A DNA stretch of 64,000 nucleotides from Chloroflexota bacterium (GTDB lineage Bacteria > Chloroflexota > UBA11872 > UBA12225), in NCBI GenBank assembly GCA_030447525.1, contig JAUJOR010000008.1, positions 134,766 through 198,765 on the forward strand, read 5' to 3'. The notes under the pieces were generated by a model. The model saw only the letters and a program-made list of their open reading frames with translations. It did not search any database and was not told where the DNA came from. The first letter of the stretch is position 1; each line of letters starts with the position of its first letter. This document shows positions 46,648 to 55,555 of this stretch, one piece after another. The position numbers were made by a program, and so were the translations under genes.

Positions 46648-47307
46648 CTACAAAGAAGGGCCGGACTTGCCGGTGGCCGCGGCCGTGCGCAGGGCTACCA
46701 GGCGCCGGGCGACGAAGACGCAGATAGCCACCACAAGGGCCACCAATATCACCCGCTCGTACTGCCTGACGAAGCCGAGGATCTGGTCCCAGTTCTCCCC
46801 CAACGCCAGGCCGGCGCCGGCCAGGGCGGTATTCCAGATGGCCGAGCCGAGCGTGGTGAATAGCAGAAACATCCCCAGCGGCATCCGGCTCGTCCCGGCC
46901 GGGATGGAGATCAGGCTGCGCGCCAGGGGCATCAGCCGGGCGAAGAAGACCATGGCCTTCCCGTGCCGCTCGAAGAAGCTGATCGTACGATCGAGGTCTC
47001 CCTCAGACAGGAGCAAGAAGCGGCCGTAGCGCCGGACAAAGGCACGCACTGCCCGCTCGCCGGCCCACCACCCGATGTAGTACAGCACCACCGCCCCCAC
47101 TACCGATCCAATCGTCCCGGCGAGCAAGGCCAGGCCCAGGTTCATCTCGCCACGACCGGCGAGAAAGCCGGCGAAGGGCATAACCAGCTCGGAGGGAATG
47201 GGGGGAAAGAGGTTCTCGGCCAGCATCACCAGGGCGATGCCGGGGTAGCTGAGCAGCATGATGATCTGTTCGATCACCACCCGTAGCCAGTCTAGAATCT
47301 CCGCCAT
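46648..47307 (-). CDS. DedA family membrane protein
   Basis: 219 residues with the DedA/VTT pattern: ALVMLAENLFPPIPSELVMPFAGFLAGRG, then GSVVGAVVLYYIGWWAGERAV and FFARLMPLARSLISIPAGTSRMPLGMF. Four to five membrane segments. Family members are linked to lipid scrambling or undecaprenyl-phosphate recycling and to membrane homeostasis. A GGAGGT site lies just before the ATG. It shares a 47-bp divergent spacer with the glycosyltransferase gene. Confidence 0.92.
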   Translation of the reverse strand: MAEILDWLRVVIEQIIMLLSYPGIALVMLAENLFPPIPSELVMPFAGFLAGRGEMNLGLALLAGTIGSVVGAVVLYYIGWWAGERAVRAFVRRYGRFLLLSEGDLDRTISFFERHGKAMVFFARLMPLARSLISIPAGTSRMPLGMFLLFTTLGSAIWNTALAGAGLALGENWDQILGFVRQYERVILVALVVAICVFVARRLVALRTAAATGKSGPSL

Positions 47308-47354
47308 CAGACCTCCAACCCGCCAAGTCTACCCCCAGACGGTACAGTTCTGCC

Positions 47355-48149
47355 GTGCCCGTGACACCGGCCCACCAAGGCGGCGGTCAGAACGGCGAGG
47401 CCCGCAACGACCGGGTGGCGCTCGTCGTGCCGGCCTGGAACGAGGCGGGCTCGATCGGCGCCGTCCTCTCGGAAGTGCCGCCCGGCGGGGCGGATTGGGT
47501 GTTCGTCGTCGCCGGCGACAGCACCGATGACACGGCAGCCGTCGCCCGGGCCCACGGCGCCCAGGTGCTCGGGCAGCGCCGCCCGGGGTACGGCGCTGCC
47601 TGCTGGGGCGGGGTGCAGGCCGCCGCCGCCGCCGGCGCCGGGATCGTCGCCTTTCTGGACGGAGACTACTCCGATCCCCCGGCGGAGCTACCGCGCATCT
47701 TAGCGCCCCTGCTCAGCGGGCAGGCCGATCTCGTCCTGGGGTGGCGCCGGGCAGGGCCCGGCGCCGGCCGGGCGGGGCCTCACCCACTGCCCCTCCACGC
47801 CCGCATGGGGAACCGGGTGGTCGTCTGGGCCTTGAGCGCCGTGCTGGGCCGGCCCCTGCGTGACCTGCCCTCGTTCAAGGCCATCCGGCTGCAGCGGCTG
47901 GCGTCGCTGCAGCTGCAGGAGATGACCTATGGCTGGACGACAGAGCTGGTGGTGAAGTCTGTCCGCGCCGGCCTGCGCATCGTGGAGGTGCCCATCAGCT
48001 ACCGGCCCAGGCTGGCCGGGTCGTCCAAGGTTTCGGGGACGCTGCGCGGGAGCGTGGGGGCCGCCTGGAAGCTCTGCTCTTGCGCCGCGCGCTACGCCCG
48101 CTGGACACCGGCGGCGCCGGAGCTAGCCTCGCCCGAGCGATGTCCGTGA
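47355..48149 (+). CDS. Glycosyltransferase family 2
   Basis: 264 residues with a GT-A fold: VALVVPAWNEAGSIGAVL, FVVAGDSTDDTAAVA and the metal-binding DGDYSDPP near residue 99. DLPSFKAIRLQRLASLQLQEMTYGWTTELVVK and VEVPISYRPRLAGSSKVSGT resemble dolichyl- or polyprenyl-phosphate sugar transferases. No C-terminal membrane helices. The start is a GTG. It overlaps the next gene by ten bases; the two are probably one operon. Confidence 0.9.
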   Translation: MPVTPAHQGGGQNGEARNDRVALVVPAWNEAGSIGAVLSEVPPGGADWVFVVAGDSTDDTAAVARAHGAQVLGQRRPGYGAACWGGVQAAAAAGAGIVAFLDGDYSDPPAELPRILAPLLSGQADLVLGWRRAGPGAGRAGPHPLPLHARMGNRVVVWALSAVLGRPLRDLPSFKAIRLQRLASLQLQEMTYGWTTELVVKSVRAGLRIVEVPISYRPRLAGSSKVSGTLRGSVGAAWKLCSCAARYARWTPAAPELASPERCP

Positions 48150-48916
48150 GTCCGGCGCCCGATGGTGGGGGTGTACGTGGCCACGGCGCGTCGGTCCCCC
48201 TCGGGGGGGTCGTCTACGTCGTCGCCAAGGCCCCCCGGCCGGGGCACAGCAAGACGCGCCTGTGCCCCCCCCTATCACCGGACGAGGCCGCCCGCCTGGC
48301 CCGCGCCTTTCTGCTGGACACGCTGGCCAACGTTCGCGCCACCGGACTCGTCCCCCGCATCATCTGCCGCGACACCGCAGAGCAGGCCCTCCTGCGAGGC
48401 CTGGTGGGACGCTCCGCTACCGTGCACGTCCAGGATGGGGAGGGCCTGGGTGAGGCCATCGAATCAGCCTTCCGCCAGGGGTTGGCGGAAGGCTTCCGCG
48501 AGGTCGCCGTCCTGGGCGCCGACAGCCCTACCTTGCCCCCGGCCGTGCTGGTGGAAGCCTTTCGCGCCGTCGGCGGCGGGCACGACATCGCCCTCGGGCG
48601 CAGCGACGACGGGGGCTACTACCTTCTCGCCGCCCGTGCCGTCCACGGGTCGCTCTTCCGGGACATGATCTGGAGCACCCCGGCAGTCGCCGAGGTCACG
48701 CTCGGCCGCTGCCGGGCCGCCGCCCTACGCACCTACCTCCTCCCGTCGTGGTACGACGTCGACGACGTGTCCGCTCTCGCCTCCTTACGGCGTGAGCTCC
48801 TCCGACTCCCCACCGGCGTCGCCCCCTATACCCGCGCCGAGCTGTTCAGCCCCAGCAACGCCGGTCCAGGTGATTCCAGCTCTGATGGCAACGGCACAGA
48901 TCCCCTCTCTCCCTGA
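48140..48916 (+). CDS. DUF2064/TIGR04282 family glycosyltransferase-like protein
   Basis: Core: VVYVVAKAPRPGHSKTRLCPPLSPDEAARLARAFL, then EVAVLGADSPTLPPAVLVEAF and GGHDIALGRSDDGGYYLLAA. These match the nucleotide-sugar transferase-like DUF2064 family. The ATG at 48140 lies inside the end of the GT2 gene. The pair GT2 plus DUF2064 is a recurrent neighbourhood (radical-SAM/selenodomain-associated transferases 1 and 2), although no radical SAM gene is beside it here. Confidence 0.88.
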   Translation: MSVSPAPDGGGVRGHGASVPLGGVVYVVAKAPRPGHSKTRLCPPLSPDEAARLARAFLLDTLANVRATGLVPRIICRDTAEQALLRGLVGRSATVHVQDGEGLGEAIESAFRQGLAEGFREVAVLGADSPTLPPAVLVEAFRAVGGGHDIALGRSDDGGYYLLAARAVHGSLFRDMIWSTPAVAEVTLGRCRAAALRTYLLPSWYDVDDVSALASLRRELLRLPTGVAPYTRAELFSPSNAGPGDSSSDGNGTDPLSP

Positions 48917-48984
48917 CCTGCCTTCGACTCCTTAGAGCATGGCCGGTCTTCACGCCCGATGGTCGTGGCCGGCCGCGGGGCACA

Positions 48985-49064
48985 ACTAGTGGGTCAAACC
49001 GCATAGAAATGGTGCTCGCACCAGATCAGATTATGGCCAGTCAAATGCAACGTGACCCACTAGT
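48985..49064 (-). repeat. 80-bp element with terminal inverted repeats, copy 1
   Basis: Bounded by perfect 12-bp inverted repeats ACTAGTGGGTCA/TGACCCACTAGT. On the minus strand it aligns without gaps to 60029-60108, with about 65 of 80 positions identical by hand count. Too small to encode a protein; it resembles a miniature inverted-repeat element. Confidence 0.75.
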
Positions 49065-49211
49065 GGGTCAGTTGTCATGCGCATCGCCGTTGCTGGGTCA
49101 TCCCTTCGCGGTGCTCTGGGGCGACTGTCATCCTGAGCGCAGCGAAGGATCCCTCTCATCCGGAACAGGAAGCGTCACGATCGTGATAATCGACCCACTA
49201 GTGAGAAAACA

Positions 49212-49301
49212 CTGGTGAGAACACGCTCCATCGTGCCACCGGCCGGGCGATAGGGCGTTCGGAGCTCATTCGCCGCCGGTGCCCTGCCGGGCACGAGAGA
49301 T
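49212..49301 (+). repeat. Dispersed ~90-bp repeat, copy B
   Basis: Runs from CTGGTGAGAACACGCTC through CATCGTGCCACCGGCCGGGC to GCCGGGCACGAGAGA. Matches copies at 26223 and 41317. Confidence 0.65.
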
Positions 49302-49680
49302 TGCTTTGTCAACGCTCAGATGCAGCCTGGCCTACGCCGGCGCGAGCGCGACTGAAATCGTTTGACACAGCGCGCCTATCGCTACTACCGGCGCTACTAC
49401 CGGAAGTCATCCGCCGGACAACGGCGCCCCCACGCCCGGGCGGGACACTTAGGGGGTGAGTCAGACCCCCGGTGTGCCGGGCGCTCCCGGCAGGCGGGGG
49501 ACGCCCGGCTCGAGCCCCAGCGACGAGCCGGATGATAGCCGGCCAGGGGATAGCGGAACAGGGAGCGTTCGGCGTGCGTCGACAGGGGCCCGCCGGCGCC
49601 CCCGTCTCCACGCCGGCGGAGTTCACCCGGCGATCGCGGGCCGGGCGAGGCGCACCCGGAGTCAGCCTAGGAGCCCCACG

Positions 49681-49872
49681 GTGATCCTTTGCGCCTGGTG
49701 TGAAGCCAAGGGGCAGCCCGGAGGGGCGGCGCGGGATCCGGCGTCCGCCGAGTGGCGGGCAGTCAGCCACGAGTACGCCCGGGAGGCGAAGCGAAACGGG
49801 CTCGCCTCGCACGGCATCTGCTCGGCGTGCTTGCCCCTCGTCCTCACCGAGTGGGGGCTCAAGGGGCGCTAA
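49681..49872 (+). CDS. Small Cys-rich (probable zinc-binding) protein
   Basis: 63 residues starting at GTG with a TAGGAG site seven bases before it. VILCAWCEAKG opens the protein and HGICSACLPLVL lies near the end, giving two CxxC pairs that could bind one zinc. The middle is polar and helical (EWRAVSHEYAREAKRNG). Similar CAWC...HGIC...C proteins are often appended to signalling domains or stand alone; function unknown. A longer open frame upstream is not protein-like. Confidence 0.6.
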   Translation: MILCAWCEAKGQPGGAARDPASAEWRAVSHEYAREAKRNGLASHGICSACLPLVLTEWGLKGR

Positions 49873-49877
49873 GACGA

Positions 49878-49997
49878 CAACGAGACTTTGTCATCCCTTC
49901 GCGGCGCTCAGGGCAAGGTCTGAGCGCCGCGAAGAATGCGTCGCGTTGAGGGTTCCCGATCACCGGCTGTCCCCCCGTACCAGGTGAAGTCTCGTTG
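49878..49997 (+). repeat. 120-bp inverted-repeat element with internal hairpin
   Basis: Ends are CAACGAGACTT (49878-49888) and AAGTCTCGTTG (49987-49997), exact complements. Inside is a perfect 14-bp stem TTCGCGGCGCTCAG/CTGAGCGCCGCGAA (49898-49911/49920-49933). The right end with its flank (TGAAGTCTCGTTGCCGTG) recurs inverted at 63444-63461. It abuts the stop codon of the epimerase gene. Confidence 0.65.
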
Positions 49998-50002
49998 CCG
50001 TG

Positions 50003-50917
50003 TTAAGGAGGGGGTAAGAGGTCGACGCCGCGGAGCAGCTCGTCGATCCCTTGCTCGATCTCCACGGTGGTGTCGTAGCCAAGCCCTTGCAGCTTGGCGT
50101 AGGAGACTTGGTAGTCCCGCCGGTCCTCGTCTATCCCGATAGGACCGTAGGTAAGGAAGAAGGGGTGGCGGGCCAGGATCAGGTGCGCGATCTCGTCCTT
50201 GGTCAGGTTGAGGCGCTCGGCGCCGGCGTTGTAGACCTCGCCGGCCATGCCGGCGAGGTGCTCCAGGCCGAAGAGGAAGGCGCGGGCCATGTCCCGCACG
50301 TGGATGAACGTCCGCCGGGAAGCGCGTTCGTAGACCACGATCACACCCCGGCGCTTGGCCGAGTAGACGAAGTCGTTGACCAGCAGGTCGGTACGCATGC
50401 GGGGCGACATGCCAAAAGCAGTGGCGAAGCGAAAGGCGACGGCGTCGCGCGTCTGCAGCACCATGCGCTCGGCGGTGAGCTTCGTGCGTCCGTAGACGGA
50501 CAGCGGGGCGGGTTCTGTCCCTTCGTGGCACAGGCCGCCGGGTACGGCGCCATAGACGCTCCCGGTGGAAGCGTAGAGGAGCGCCTGGCCCGGATGACGG
50601 GCGTCCAGAAGGCAGCGCGTACCGTCGACGTTCACGCTGGTCGCGCGGAACGGGTCGGCGTTGCAGGCCCCGAAGCCGACGACGGCAGCCAGGTGTACGA
50701 TAGCATCCTGGCCGGCGAGCGCCGGCCCGACGGCGCGCGCGTCCCGCACGTCGCCGGGGAGAAAGCGAAACCGTTCGTGGGGGACGTAGCCGAGCAAGCC
50801 GTACCCCCCGTCGACGAGGGAGTCCAGGACGGTCACCCGATGTCCAGCGTCCAGGAAAGCCCCGCTGACAACGGCGCCGACGTACCCGGCGCCCCCGGTG
50901 ATGAGCACGTTAGCCAT
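50003..50917 (-). CDS. NAD-dependent epimerase/dehydratase (extended SDR)
   Basis: 304 residues. The NAD-binding motif is VLITGGAGYVGAVVSGAFLDAG, the catalytic Tyr-Lys pair is YGRTK, and the Ser/Thr is in ALLYASTGSVYG. FIHVRDMARAFLFGLEH and EVYNAGAERLNLTKDEI are substrate-domain features of nucleotide-sugar epimerases. The start ATG faces a Gfo/Idh/MocA gene on the other strand about 110 bases away; both may serve sugar metabolism. Confidence 0.92.
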   Translation of the reverse strand: MANVLITGGAGYVGAVVSGAFLDAGHRVTVLDSLVDGGYGLLGYVPHERFRFLPGDVRDARAVGPALAGQDAIVHLAAVVGFGACNADPFRATSVNVDGTRCLLDARHPGQALLYASTGSVYGAVPGGLCHEGTEPAPLSVYGRTKLTAERMVLQTRDAVAFRFATAFGMSPRMRTDLLVNDFVYSAKRRGVIVVYERASRRTFIHVRDMARAFLFGLEHLAGMAGEVYNAGAERLNLTKDEIAHLILARHPFFLTYGPIGIDEDRRDYQVSYAKLQGLGYDTTVEIEQGIDELLRGVDLLPPP

Positions 50918-51030
50918 GCCTTGCGGTTCATCGTAGCAGCCGGCACCACTGGCCGAGTGGGCGGGCCCGGGGCCGGCGACTCAGCGCCCTGAGTCTTGAG
51001 CGATGCGCCTTCAGCTGCGAGCCTTGAGCG

Positions 51031-52095
51031 ATGAGCCTTGATAGTTCCCGGCCGACGCGCGTCGGGCTCGTAGGGATCAACGAGCGTGCCCGCCGGCTCC
51101 TCCTGCGCGGACTGGCCGGCGCGCCCCGGGCCCGCCTGGTGGCGGTGTGCAGCCGGGATAGCGCCAAAGGGGCAGCCGCCGCCGGGGCGGTGGGACCGGA
51201 AGTGCGGGCCTACACCCGCCTGGAGGACATGGTCGGGAGCGGCGAGGTGGACGCGGTGTTCGTCAATACGCCGGTGGAGACCCACGCCCGCTGTTGCCTG
51301 GTGGCCCTACGCGCCGGCTGCGCCGTGATCTGCGAGAAGCCGCTGGCCACGAGCACTCGGGAGGCCATCATGCTACGGGAGGCGGCGGCGGCGGCCGGGG
51401 TACGCACCGCAGTCAACTTCACCTACCGCTCAGTCCCCGGCTTCCGCCTCACCGAACGGCTCCTGGCCGACCCCGGCATCGGCCGGCCCCTGCACGCCGA
51501 GATGGCCCTGCTCCAGGGGCACAGCTTCCTGCCCGGCTTCTCCCGCTCCAGCGCCCTCCTGGATAGTGGTGTCCACCTGTTGGACGCCCTCGTTGCCCTC
51601 AGCGCCCTGGCCGGGATGGGGCCGGTGACCGAGGTCAGCGCGGCGCCGATGCTCCACCAGGGCGCCACGGGCGGGGGCCAGGCCGGTGACGGACAGGGGG
51701 CGGACTTCGGCTGGGGGCTGCTGGCCCGCACGGCGTCCGGGGCGCTGGTGACGGCCACCGTGAGTCGCCGCGCCCTGGGCTGGCGGAACGGCCTGCGCTG
51801 GGGCCTCTACGGGGAGGACGGGGCCATCGCCGTGGAGCTGGACGCCGAGCGTACCGAGACCCGCTTCGCTCGCCGGGACGAGGGGCGGCCCCAGGGTCAT
51901 TGGCGGGAGATCCCCTTGCCCCAGGACGTCGCCGCCGCCGACGCCCGTTTCCCAGAGTACCACCTGGATCGGCTCGTCGGCGCCGTGCGGGGCGAAGAGC
52001 CTTTCCCGGACTTCGCCGCCGCCGTCACCACCCACCTCCTGGCGGACGCCCTCGTCACCGCCGCCGAGGGACGCTGGGCGCCGGTGTCAACTTAA
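51031..52095 (+). CDS. Gfo/Idh/MocA family oxidoreductase
   Basis: 354 residues. VGLVGINERARRLLLRGLAG is a modified nucleotide-binding motif (GINERA in place of GxGxxG). VFVNTPVETHARCCLVALRAGCAVICEKPLATS holds the conserved EKP. NFTYRSVPGFRLTERLL and LLDSGVHLLDALVAL follow as in the family. Two copies of CTTGAGCGATG(C/A)GCCTT lie across the start, so the initiation codon is uncertain. Substrate unknown. Confidence 0.88.
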   Translation: MSLDSSRPTRVGLVGINERARRLLLRGLAGAPRARLVAVCSRDSAKGAAAAGAVGPEVRAYTRLEDMVGSGEVDAVFVNTPVETHARCCLVALRAGCAVICEKPLATSTREAIMLREAAAAAGVRTAVNFTYRSVPGFRLTERLLADPGIGRPLHAEMALLQGHSFLPGFSRSSALLDSGVHLLDALVALSALAGMGPVTEVSAAPMLHQGATGGGQAGDGQGADFGWGLLARTASGALVTATVSRRALGWRNGLRWGLYGEDGAIAVELDAERTETRFARRDEGRPQGHWREIPLPQDVAAADARFPEYHLDRLVGAVRGEEPFPDFAAAVTTHLLADALVTAAEGRWAPVST

Positions 52096-52269
52096 GCCCA
52101 GACGGTGCCCGGCCCCTCCCCAAGAAGGGAGCTGCCGCGCAGGGGACTACTGCTGCCAGACAAACTCCGAGCGGTATCATTGCACCTCACGCCATCCATT
52201 GGAGGCAGGGAGCGGGGGCCGGGGGGCTAGTAGGATGGCCCGGCGCGGTAGGACACCAGGAGCTGAGTC

Positions 52270-53694
52270 GTGGAGCGAGAGTCTGTTGCACGCCAGGGAC
52301 CCGGGCATCAGTTTGACCGGCGCGGCGTACTGCGTATCGCCGGATCAGTAGCGGCAATTGGCACCGCCAGCAACGGGGGCCTGCTGGCCGCCTGCCAGAG
52401 CAGCCAGCCGAGTATCCTCGTCACCCCGGCGGCCGTGGCCGGGCGACAGAGCACGCGCATACCGCCGCCCAAGCCGATGTACCAGATGGACGCCCAGCAC
52501 ACCGGGCGGAGCCCCTTCGCCGGCCCCAAGGTAGCCAAGCTGCTGCGCATCTTTGACACCAAGACGCCGGAAGGTCAGACGCCCGATCCTGCCTTTCCCG
52601 GCGTCGACATCCAGAGCTCGGCGGCTATCGGCGCCGACGGGACGATCTACATCGGCAACATCCCGGGGACGCTATTCGCCCTGCGCGATCCGGGCACGGG
52701 GGATCGGCTGCAGCTCTTGTGGCGCTTCCACCCCGCGCCAGGGGCCACATCCTGGCACATCACCCCGGCGATTGGCCAGGATGAGACGGTCTATACCAGC
52801 TTCAGCACCGGGGGGTTCAGCCCCGAGGCGAAGGGCACCTTCTACGCCCTCCGGACTCCCTCCAGCGGCAGCGAGCCGCAGGTGGCCTGGACGGTCGACC
52901 TGGGACCAGGCCGGACGACGTCCTCCCCGGCGCTGGGGCCAGACGGCACGCTCTACACCATCACCGCCCCCGGCAGGCTCTTCGCCATCAACCCCAACGG
53001 CACGGTGAAGTGGACGGTACAGGCCGGCCCGCCCTTGATCTCTTCCCCGGCGCTGGGCCAGGATGGCACGGTCTATGTCGCCTCCATGGACGGAAAGCTC
53101 TACGCCGCCGCCCCACCGGCCAGCGGGACCGAGGGAAGCATCCGCTGGACGTTCGACTTCAGCGAGCATCCCGGAAGGACACCCCTGGTGACGGCCCCGC
53201 CCCCTCCGTCCGGGGCCGACGGCATCGGGAGCGGCGCCTCCCCCACCGTAGGCCCCGACGGGACGGTCTACTGCGGGGCGAACAACAGCAACTTCTACGC
53301 CCTGGGCCCGGACGGCAGGCTGAAGTGGATGTTCGAGGCAGAGCGGGAGATCGGGGGAATCTGGTCGTGTGCTGCTATCAGCGCCGACGGGAGTACCCTC
53401 TATTTCGGGGCCAATAAGGGGGGTCTCTACGCCCTGGATCGGGCCAATGGGACGCTGCGCTGGCAGTACAAGCTCTTCGGCTCGGTGTTCAATGCCCCCA
53501 TGCTCGACCGTACAGGGACACTCTACAGCGGCAGCACGGCCGGTCACCTCCTGGCCATCAACAGCGCCAACGGGCAGGGCGTCTTCGACTTCGACGCCCA
53601 TGCGCCGGTATGGGCCGCCCCGGCGATCCGCTCGGATGGGACGCTGGTGACGGCCGACCGTCAAGGGCGGATCATGCTGTTCGCCGCCGGCTAG
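52270..53694 (+). CDS. PQQ-like beta-propeller lipoprotein
   Basis: 474 residues. DRRGVLRIAGSVAAIG is a twin-arginine-type signal leading to the lipobox LAAC. About seven propeller units follow, each like SSPALGPDGTLYTITAPGRLFAINPNGTVKW and VYVASMDGKLYA. No residues specific for PQQ catalysis can be assigned, so it is more likely a structural or sensing propeller, as in BamB-like proteins. The GTG start follows AGGAGCTGA. Its TAG stop shares the palindrome CTAG with the stop codon of the convergent sulfite-oxidase-like gene. Confidence 0.88.
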   Translation: MERESVARQGPGHQFDRRGVLRIAGSVAAIGTASNGGLLAACQSSQPSILVTPAAVAGRQSTRIPPPKPMYQMDAQHTGRSPFAGPKVAKLLRIFDTKTPEGQTPDPAFPGVDIQSSAAIGADGTIYIGNIPGTLFALRDPGTGDRLQLLWRFHPAPGATSWHITPAIGQDETVYTSFSTGGFSPEAKGTFYALRTPSSGSEPQVAWTVDLGPGRTTSSPALGPDGTLYTITAPGRLFAINPNGTVKWTVQAGPPLISSPALGQDGTVYVASMDGKLYAAAPPASGTEGSIRWTFDFSEHPGRTPLVTAPPPPSGADGIGSGASPTVGPDGTVYCGANNSNFYALGPDGRLKWMFEAEREIGGIWSCAAISADGSTLYFGANKGGLYALDRANGTLRWQYKLFGSVFNAPMLDRTGTLYSGSTAGHLLAINSANGQGVFDFDAHAPVWAAPAIRSDGTLVTADRQGRIMLFAAG

Positions 53695-55553
53695 CCACGG
53701 GCACCGGTGACGACGATGGCGCACCAGCCGCTGCTCCCGTCCGGCTGCGGCAGGCTGAAGGGCTCAGGCTGGGTGACTCCAGTCCCGTCGGTCGCCCGCG
53801 CCACGAGCGTGATCTCTTCACCCGGCTGGACGGTGAACTCCCCCTGCCAGCGCACCCACACGTCCCGGCTATCCGGCTGATCCAGGACTTCGGCCACCGT
53901 CCAGCTGCGCCCGGCGTCGGCGCTGAACTCGACGTAGGCGATACCTCGATCGCCCCCATAGGCCACACCGGCGATGCGATGGTCCCCCGCAGCCAGCGTC
54001 GCACCAGGGGCCGGGACGTCAATGCGGCTCATCGTCTTGACGATGGCCGTCCGATTCCAGTTCCGCTGGCCGTACCAGTCGATGAACTCTCGGTTCGTCA
54101 CTCGCAGGGCGACGACCCATTTGGCGTTCTTCATCCCGTAGCGTCCCGGCACGAGCATACGCATGGGGAAGCCATGGTCACGGGGGAGGACCTGGCCGTT
54201 CATCTCGTACACCAAGAGAGTCTCCGGCGATAGGGCCACGTCGATGGGTAGAGCGGTGGTGAACTCATCGGCGGCGAAGGTGGCCAGTGCGGTGGCCCCC
54301 GGCTTCAGGCCCCCGGCGAGGGCCAGGACGTCACCCACCCGCACTCCCTTCCAGCGCGCCGTGCCAATCAAGTCACAGCCAAAGGGGGCCAGCTCGCACC
54401 GGGCCACAAAGTTGCTGATGCACTCCAGCGTCTTCGTGATCTCCACCGCCGGCAGCCGGCGCAAGCTGTTGTAATCCACCTCGACGGGGCGCTGCACCTC
54501 GCCGTCGATGCGCAGGCGCCACGTGGCGACGTCGATCACCGGGTCGCCCCCGGCGTTCTTGGTGACGATGTAGAAGTCGGCGTTGCTCGTAATCGGCTCA
54601 GCGAGTTGCCCGGGTCTGCGTCCTGAGGGGAGGGCGGCGCCGTCCTGGTCGCGAGCGATCGGGCGAGGGGGCGGGGGGTCGAGCGGCCCGCTGGCCTGGG
54701 CGCCCGGCGCTACCGGGGGCAGAGCCCTGGTGAGGCTGGGGTGGGAGCGAGGGAGATCAACGCCACCCGACGGGATGGGTTCCTGGGGGTCGAGCACCAG
54801 CACGCCGGGGAGCTGCCGGCGGGGGCCCCACCGCATGGCGACGTAGGTGGCGGCGTAGGTGGCCACCACGCCTCCGGTGAGGAGCGCCGAAGGGCGCCGC
54901 GCCACCCCCGGAAGTCGCGACAAACGCGTCCCCAGCACGTCCTCCATCCACTGCTCCGCGGCGCGATCACGGCCGCGCAGCTCCCGAAACGCCGTCAGCA
55001 CCCCGGCGTACACCAGGGCGACGACCAGGTATCCGCCGATGGCCGTGCGCGTGCCGTTCACCAGGGCGTGGGCAAAGATGCCGGCGCTGGTCAAGGGCAT
55101 GATCACCACCATGACGAACAGCCATAACCCCAGCCCCAGCCCCAGCAGGACGGCGCTCGACCAGCGGCGCCTCAGGGCCACGGCGCCGAGAGCCGCCAGG
55201 AGGAGCAGCATGACCAGGATGGCCGCGTAGAGGCCGTACCGCTTGGCGTCAAAGCCAAAGCGCCGAATCCCCGCCTCGAACAGGTCGAGAGGGACGAACA
55301 GGAGTATCCACTCCAGCAGACGCTCCGGAACGCTGCGCACAAACAGCGTGTAGCGCACGGCCACCATCGCCAGCCCGGCCGCCAAGGCAGCGGCCAGGCC
55401 CCCGGCCACCGCCAGCGAGCGGCTGACCGTGGGGGGAGCGCCTTCCCCAGGCGCTCCTGGCATCCCCGGCTCCCCTGGCGTCCCCGGCCGGGGCGAGACC
55501 GGTCCCATCTGCCCCCTTAGCTGGTCAGGCAACGGCGGGGACCCCCGGTGCAT
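53691..55553 (-). CDS. Membrane-anchored sulfite oxidase-like molybdopterin enzyme
   Basis: About 620 residues. The first 210 contain five hydrophobic segments and a short Pro-rich region. Then comes an oxidoreductase molybdopterin-binding domain: FYIVTKNAGGDPVIDVATWRL, the probable Mo-ligand Cys in TLECISNFVARCE, GTARWKGVRVGDVL, PRDHGFPMRMLVPGRYGMKNAKWV. A C-terminal dimerisation domain follows (IAYVEFSADAGRSWTVAEVL). The chosen start (55553) is two bases after the upstream gene's stop; ATG 55508, with an AAGGGGG site, is an alternative. Electron acceptor and substrate are unknown. Confidence 0.9.
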   Translation of the reverse strand: MHRGSPPLPDQLRGQMGPVSPRPGTPGEPGMPGAPGEGAPPTVSRSLAVAGGLAAALAAGLAMVAVRYTLFVRSVPERLLEWILLFVPLDLFEAGIRRFGFDAKRYGLYAAILVMLLLLAALGAVALRRRWSSAVLLGLGLGLWLFVMVVIMPLTSAGIFAHALVNGTRTAIGGYLVVALVYAGVLTAFRELRGRDRAAEQWMEDVLGTRLSRLPGVARRPSALLTGGVVATYAATYVAMRWGPRRQLPGVLVLDPQEPIPSGGVDLPRSHPSLTRALPPVAPGAQASGPLDPPPPRPIARDQDGAALPSGRRPGQLAEPITSNADFYIVTKNAGGDPVIDVATWRLRIDGEVQRPVEVDYNSLRRLPAVEITKTLECISNFVARCELAPFGCDLIGTARWKGVRVGDVLALAGGLKPGATALATFAADEFTTALPIDVALSPETLLVYEMNGQVLPRDHGFPMRMLVPGRYGMKNAKWVVALRVTNREFIDWYGQRNWNRTAIVKTMSRIDVPAPGATLAAGDHRIAGVAYGGDRGIAYVEFSADAGRSWTVAEVLDQPDSRDVWVRWQGEFTVQPGEEITLVARATDGTGVTQPEPFSLPQPDGSSGWCAIVVTGARG

Positions 55554-55555
55554 GC

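Larger units (their letters stand above)
48917..49680. other. 764-bp repeat-rich spacer
   Basis: No credible gene. It contains the 80-bp inverted-repeat element (48985-49064), a third half-site GACCCACTAGTG near 49192, the palindrome TCACGATCGTGA (49175-49186), and copy B of the ~90-bp repeat (49212-49301). Downstream to 49680 is GC-rich sequence without recognisable features, ending in the ribosome site of the 49681 gene. Confidence 0.65.
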
